Below are positions 58,828 through 64,000 of a DNA stretch of 64,000 bases, piece after piece. The stretch covers positions 68,581,760 to 68,645,759 of the forward strand of contig CM057005.1 of NCBI GenBank assembly GCA_029891345.1, in the 5' to 3' direction. A program made the position numbers and the translations under genes. Each line of letters starts with the position of its first letter. Position 1 is the stretch's first letter. This DNA is from Dryococelus australis (lineage: Eukaryota > Arthropoda > Insecta > Phasmatodea > Phasmatidae). Below the pieces are notes generated by a model. The model saw nothing but the letters and a program-made list of their open reading frames with translations. It did no database searches and was not told where the DNA came from.

Positions 58828-59625
58828 TACGTGCCTTCACGTCACCCCAGGCGAGGTTTTAACCACGAAATACATATACCAGAGTGGCTAAAGGATATGA
58901 CCCTTGTCGCGGGGGCTATTACAGACACGTCGAGATTTTACTGTTCACTCACTGTCAGAAATCACGCTTGCCTTGAAGTGTGAATGAGCCACCGGCCGAG
59001 CGGCCAAGACCACGTGCCAAGGTCAAGCAGTTCTAAAGCGTGCCGCGGGATGGCGCCCCTACCTAATTGCGGCCACCAGCAGACAATACCTGGCTCTGCC
59101 CACTAGCAGATGACTTAACCGCCTGCACCCCCGCAGCCCAGACGAGGGCGAGCCGGCAGGATATATGTCTGTGCACGGCCCGGAAATGCCAGTCCATTTC
59201 AAGTAGCTCGCTCCATCACCTCATGTGCTGGGGCTCTTTACTGACAACCAGGTCCTCACGTCTTACCAGAAGCTCTTCAGCGACTTCGCCAACACCTTCC
59301 AGAGGCTCTTCACCAGTAACCCCTTTGTTTTGCTTACCCTTCTGGTAACGGCAAGCACCACTGCCCTTCTGGTAGTGGCCCCCGCAAGTCCCTTCTGAAC
59401 AACGGTTAGGTCGAGTTGTTTTTCTAGCCACCTAGCCGATTCTATCTTGTTCAGGATAGACTCAGGTCCCCTTCATCTGGCTTACGTAGAGTAACTTCCG
59501 TTCAACTCTTGGGTAGTCAGGAGGTAGTACGTGCCACCGTATTTATTCTACATAGAATATATAAGTATTCTTGCTTACTTCTGAGTGTACATTTCATAGG
59601 GTAATTGTGTTAATCTATATAGACA
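58828..59625 (+). mobile_element. LTR copy 3, 5' LTR of plus-strand gypsy
   Basis: Shares CATCAGTACGTGCC start, CTTGTCGCGGGGGCTATTACA, TTTACTGTTCAC, GCACGGCCC, TCCCCTTCATCTG and TCCGTTCAACTCTTG with the other LTRs. ATATATG near 59160 is a weak TATA candidate. The following leader and, 1.5 kb on, the pol remnant are in the same orientation. Confidence 0.7.
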
Positions 59626-60930
59626 TCACGCCCATTGGAGTGAAGCAGGAGACTGCAAACTTTAACTCAACCAGTATGAACCATAGTGTATGACTGCGGG
59701 CTCCTTGAACCAGGACGCACGTACGTCAACACACACCTATTAGATGGCCACCCATACTGTGCATCTAGTGTACAGTAAGGTATAGCATCCACCACTCGTA
59801 AGACAATCCACAAGGTGGCTAGTCAGCCAGCCCATCCTTTACTTTGTCCACCGCACTGAACTGTGCCGGAGGGAGTACGAGTCTGGTCCTGGAGGTCTGC
59901 CCCCCTTTGGACCCACACCGAAACATCGTTGACAGGCAGCTTGAGGAAACCCACTGCTCTGTATCCACAGCGCTGAACTGTGCGGGAATAAGGAGCATCG
60001 GGTATGATCTTGTCTGCCCAGCTTCGGCCTTGGCATTACACATAGCTAGGGATGATCGTTACCTGATCCCCTCCTACGAGGCCGATTTGATCCTTCCTGT
60101 ATGCCTTACACTCAGATGAGTGGTGCTCAGTGGCAAGTCAGAAAGGTGGCTACTACCTCCAAAGATAACCAGAGTTGCAACCCAGCTCCAACTGTACTCT
60201 GCTGCATAACCTCGCAGGAATGAGCTCAGATGGCCTGCCAGCTAGAGAGGCCTCACCTCCCAGCTCCTTCCCATATCTTATTTTCAGCCCCCGTCAAGAC
60301 AGCCGGGTACTCACACCCGACTGTCGCAGCCATCAGCAGGGACGAGGACATACCCTTTGGCATTGCCAATCCCTGGTTCGGGGGACACCAGAACACCAGC
60401 CCATCCCGACCAGCTTCAGCAGCTGCAATGCAACCATCACACCAGGTCGCAGCACCACCAGCAGTAGCTGTCAACAGTCACTGCAGCTGAGTCAGAAGCC
60501 ACCCTGGGCCACTCTCCAGCCAGGTAAACCTGTGGCAGTGTGCTCACCAATCCATCGGATCGTAACACCGGCACTTGACTTTATTCCAAGCTGACAGGCC
60601 ATGCACCTGGCACTCTACACCGGTCATGCTCCAGTCTGCCGGTACTAGTGACAGATTTTTATACCCTTGTGTTCCTGACTGACACAACCCAAAACAGTGC
60701 CAGACCATTATGTCACCCTAAGCAGTCAAACAAAGTCACCTGTCAAGAGTTTTCGTGGCACCCAACATGGGGCCACAGTACTTCAATAGTACAGACTAGG
60801 AAGTATAACTAGGCCAGCACAACCTTGAGACTTAGTAAACCTAGCCGGACGTCAAGTCTAATGCAACCGGACTTCGGAGAGTCGAGAATAACTCTGTGGC
60901 CCCCAACCACAACAGTAGTTCATATGTCAC
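59626..60930 (+). mobile_element. Gypsy leader / gag-like region behind LTR 3
   Basis: It parallels the leader at 54601-55690 (GAGAGGCCTCACCTCCCAGC, TTGGCATTGCCAATCCCTGG, ACACCAGCCCA). The largest frame (60175-60594) is proline- and serine-rich without a zinc knuckle, so gag identity is by position only. Confidence 0.5.
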
Positions 60931-61188
60931 GTGGACAAGATTAGCTTAACCGACAACCCAGATGCCATCATGGTCAGAACCATCATAGAAAAGTACCATA
61001 TAGCAACATGCCCTGGCACAGGGGTATTTTCCATTATATGTGCACACTGCCAGCGCCATTTCCATTACAGATGCCTGGGATGGACAGAAGAAAAAGTTAC
61101 ACTGACAGGCTCAAATACAGGCGTAACGAATGCTGCACTCGCCAAACTGTGTACCGCAGCTGGATCACATGTACTCGGTAAGGGATAA
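60931..61188 (+). CDS. Small frame with PHD-like zinc-binding cluster
   Basis: The 85-codon frame contains C-x2-C-QRHFHYRC-LGW around 61039-61080. The spacing resembles the C-x2-C...H-x2-C half of a PHD finger, or less likely a retroviral-type knuckle (C-x2-C-x4-H-x4-C would need one more spacer). It stands where reverse transcriptase would be expected in this gypsy copy. Pol similarity starts just after, at about 61200. Host-derived insert or element-encoded domain cannot be decided here. Confidence 0.3.
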   Translation: MDKISLTDNPDAIMVRTIIEKYHIATCPGTGVFSIICAHCQRHFHYRCLGWTEEKVTLTGSNTGVTNAALAKLCTAAGSHVLGKG

Positions 61189-61194
61189 ATACAG

Positions 61195-62430
61195 TTCACT
61201 CCATACAAGCAATCAAGGAAGCAGAAGAGCTGCCCAACAAAAAGCAGTTGTGTCATTTCCTCAGTCTGTGTACATAGTTATGCGATTTTGTGCCTGACAT
61301 CGCCAGCCAGATGGCCCCACTACATCCTCTGCTCAAGAAAGAGGCACACTGGCGGTGAGGGCCAGAGCACTGCAATGCCTTCATGACTTTAAAAACCAGC
61401 TTCCAGAGTATTACGCAGCTCCATTGACTCCAAGGAAGATCCCATTAATACTGCAGACAGATGCTTACCAGAATGGCCTAGGGGCGGTCCTATACCAAGA
61501 GGGCCCCGATGGCCAGCCACAAGTCATTGCATACGCCAGTAAATGATTAAAAGCAACAGAACAAAGGTAACATATTAACGAACAGGAATGCCTCGCCATA
61601 ATCTGGGTGGTGAAGAAATATAGATACTATTTGGAGGGCAACCATTTTATCATGCGGACTGACAGCAAAGCCCTCCAATGGCTGTGCAAGTCCCGCAGCG
61701 CCAAGGCCAAGCTTGGGTGGTGGGAGATGTTCTTCATGGAATTTGGCTATGAGTTACAACACTGCCCAGGCAAATACCAATAACCTTACAGACGCCCTAT
61801 CATGCCAGCCGAACCTCGATGGAGAGACTAAAGCGGACAAGGAGTTGGAAAGGATGGACCCCCCCCCCCCCCCAAATTCATGGATCGCAGTCCTGAAGAG
61901 CACCTCCGACTACTTAAATTGCTATTGAGTATCTATCAAATAATGTACCACCAACAGGAAGACCCGGAAATACAGAGGCTCCTTCAACAACAACCACAGA
62001 GATTCAAACTCCGAGACGACAACGTCTAGTCCTGGAATGGTCAGGTCAACCCGAGGCACTATGGAGGATATGGATACCCAGAAACTTGAGAGTGGACCTC
62101 TGCTACCACCACGAGGGCCACTCGCAGGCCGAACATCCCAGAATGAAGGAGACCCTGCATGACATCAGGGTATGTTACATATGGAATGGTATGAGTCGTG
62201 ACGTCCGCCAGTATGTCAACAGTTGTGAGGCGTGGATCTGTGGCAAGGCTTACCCCTTACCCCAGCCTACATCCAAGCCCCATAGGGCGCCAGGTGGACA
62301 CACCTGGCGCCTGACTTGATGGGGAGCTATCCTCACAGTGTCAAGGGGAACCAATATCTGCTGGTGGTCACATATCAATTTTCCCGGTGGGTAGAAGCAT
62401 TTCCTCTACTCAGCCAGGCACTGCTTAGAA
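61195..62430 (+). pseudogene. Ty3/gypsy pol part 1: RT end, RNase H, integrase start
   Basis: It begins with AIKEAEELPNKKQLCHFL and FVPDIA, the reverse transcriptase thumb/connection equivalent to the minus copy. RNase H follows, with LQTDAYQNGLGAVLYQEG and QVIAYASK (61440-61545) and RTDSKALQWL (61655-61690). Integrase has an H-H..GH...C zinc-binding region (62100-62250), then GNQYLLVV and FSRWVEAFPLL (62330-62410). Stops near 61545, 61780 and 62030 and frame changes break it. The fingers and palm of reverse transcriptase are missing. Integrase stops at about 62430, where foreign DNA starts. Confidence 0.85.
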
Positions 62431-63429
62431 ATATCATGGCAAACAGAAAAACTGCCAAGATAATGGAAGAGTTTGCAAGAAAGATAAGCAAACATCTAGA
62501 AGAATTCGAAGAATGGATTCGAGAAAATCCACAAGAGTTTGTGAATGATCCTCTTCCATAGAGTGATAAAGGTTTCCATTACCTGATTAAAGAAAAAAAA
62601 AAAGTTTTACTGGAAGTGACACTGTAAAACCGCTATAAAAACATTGTGGTGGGAGCGGCCCCAACACACAGCTTGGGTGTTCCCAATGCACATAGACTAG
62701 AACTTAGAAGGGAAACATCAGAAGGCACCTGATGAGTTGGGAGGCCTTGCCTCTCACCAGGAAAAAACCTAATAGATATACTGAAGATCAAAGCAATGAA
62801 AAAGGATATGAAAAATTGGAATAGCAATGGTTAAGACAAATAAATAGGAAATGAATCAGGATGTTGAAGACCTAGGCAATGTTTAAGGAGAAAGAGTAAT
62901 GGTATGACATGGTATGACAAGGTTCCAGACTAAAGGACCAGACTACGGGGGGAGGGGGATCGAAAAGGAGTCCACAGCCCCCCTCCCCGCAAAAAGTTTC
63001 AAAACTGATGGCTGGAATTGAAATATATATAATTTAAGTAGGAGTAGTTTAGTGCCACAATATAGGCATAATATAATCTTCAATTCGTATAACAGAATGT
63101 CAAGAAATTTACCCCCAAGCTGCTAGGGGAGTCAGGGTGGAATGCACGAAAACCGCGCCACTCTCACCTTCCAGGCAACTTGGTGTAGATAGTTGTAATA
63201 TTATATAAAATTATAGTCCATAAAGGATGTAATGAGAAAATTAAGTATCAAATAAAATAAAAAGGAACATCCCATACCCCTGTATTACCCAGAAAGGGCC
63301 CAGGGGTACGGGGGTGATCAGAAAATTGTGTGACCTGCCTTGGCTGGCCACGAGAAAAAAAAAACCCCCCACGAAACATCCAATATAATTCAGAAATTTT
63401 AAACCAAAATATTTCCTCGCTGAGGAAAC
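62431..63429. other. Foreign ~1-kb segment splitting the integrase
   Basis: It replaces about 28 integrase residues. It starts with a 41-codon frame at 62437-62561 (ATG to TAG) encoding a helical, charged peptide (KIMEEFARKISKHLEEFEEW). The rest contains GGGAGGCCTTGCCTCTCACC and A-rich stretches but no ends that match each other. It could be a nested retroelement piece or a recombination junction. Confidence 0.45.
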
Positions 63430-63790
63430 GCGCAGGCTATCCTGATGGACAACTGTACGCAGTTTACCAGTAACTGTTGGCAGATGGCTTGCCACGAATG
63501 GAGAATAGAGACATGGACAACTCCCTCATACCCCCCACAGGCAAACCCCACTGAGAGGAGGAACCAAGAGTTGAAGAAGAGCTTCCGACTCAGTGTGGGC
63601 GACGACAACCGCCCCTGGATGGTGGTCGTCAGGCGAAGGATGAATGAGGCCGTCAACAATGGCGTGGGGAGCTTCAACATGGGGGAAGCCGGCATCCTCC
63701 ACAGCCAACCACTAAACAAAGCTAAAGGCCAATACAGTGATGATCTGGCCGAAAAGTGGGAGGGGCCTTACAAGATTGTGGGCAGATGAG
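63430..63790 (+). pseudogene. Ty3/gypsy pol part 2: integrase end
   Basis: Resumes at AILMDNCTQFTS (the D-N-G-T-Q-F-T motif with G changed to C). It continues through TWTTPSYPPQANPTERRNQE, with its catalytic glutamate, into the C-terminal domain with SDDLAEKWEGPYKIVGR, the usual strand that ends integrase. The residues closely match the minus-strand copy at 47.5-47.7 kb. Confidence 0.85.
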
Positions 63791-64000
63791 ATGGCGTGTA
63801 TTGGGTCGAAGACCTATGAGGGAGGATCTAGAAGGTGACTAGGGGACAGATACACCCCTTTCCCAATGAAGCTTCGGATCAAGAGGTTGGCATTCCCGAA
63901 TCAGAGTTTTTGTAGCACCCAGATGAAGACGACCCAGAGCCAACAGTTCCTCCCAAAGCCGAGTCACCTCCACCTAGAGAGCTGGAGGTTAGGGTCGATG
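63791..64000 (+). other. Post-integrase proline-rich tail, runs off the window
   Basis: Codes PEPTVPPKAESPPPRELE-like residues after a stop near 63913, similar in position and style to the SDKSAP-bearing tail of the minus copy. The element continues beyond the window. Confidence 0.4.

Noticed and set aside
1..64000. CRISPR arrays, bacterial operons or prophage
   Set aside because: No regular repeat-spacer arrays or Shine-Dalgarno-led genes; all signals are eukaryotic transposon types.

Overview
This window looks like non-genic, repeat-packed DNA from a large arthropod genome, most likely an insect. The reasons are the AT-rich background, eukaryotic core promoters spaced as in insects (TATA box about 31 bases before a TCAKTY initiator), Tc1, mariner and DUF4817 transposases, Helitrons, hAT, gypsy and BEL/Pao retroelements, a tRNA-derived SINE of a type common in insects, and Polinton/Maverick relics. 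There are no bacterial operons, ribosome binding sites or CRISPR arrays. Nearly every recognisable coding stretch carries frameshifts, stops or truncations, so this is a graveyard of mobile elements. The exact species cannot be read from the sequence.

Layout, left to right. 0-3.6 kb: a TATA/initiator/DPE promoter with a GC-rich leader and a splice donor, a 21-bp minisatellite and a tandem duplication of about 270 bp. 3.7-6.95 kb: a decayed protein-primed B-family DNA polymerase of Polinton type. 8.9-9.1 kb: two tandem core promoters. 9.7-20.9 kb: three copies of a promoter-bearing repeat with TTAACCCTTT tails, copies of a TA-flanked MITE, a Tc1 fragment, a 783-bp near-palindrome flanked by TTAA, a LINE 3' end, and a Tc1 transposase split by a MITE. 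22.7-23.4 kb: a weak terminal-inverted-repeat element. 26.5-35.2 kb: two direct copies of an array of CCATNTTG plus TGACCTTGA motifs, bracketing a Helitron, a SINE, a DUF4817 transposase split by a MITE, and a second Helitron end. 36.0-36.9 kb: Polinton packaging ATPase and a capsid-like fragment. 37.7-64 kb: a family of related LTRs, an internally deleted hAT with its target duplication, one gypsy pol on the minus strand (46-49.5 kb) and one of the same family on the plus strand (61.2-63.8 kb), a BEL/Pao gag fragment and a large 21-bp minisatellite.

The one convincing trace of an ordinary cellular gene is on the minus strand: a 198-base exon (58490-58293) and a terminal exon (51067-50943). 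They join in matching phase across an intron of about 7.2 kb that is stuffed with LTRs, a gag fragment and a minisatellite. I do not recognise the protein.

The layers can partly be ordered. MITEs sit inside transposase genes twice. A Helitron end cuts the DUF4817 gene. A foreign segment of about 1 kb splits the plus-strand gypsy integrase. No complete autonomous element was found.
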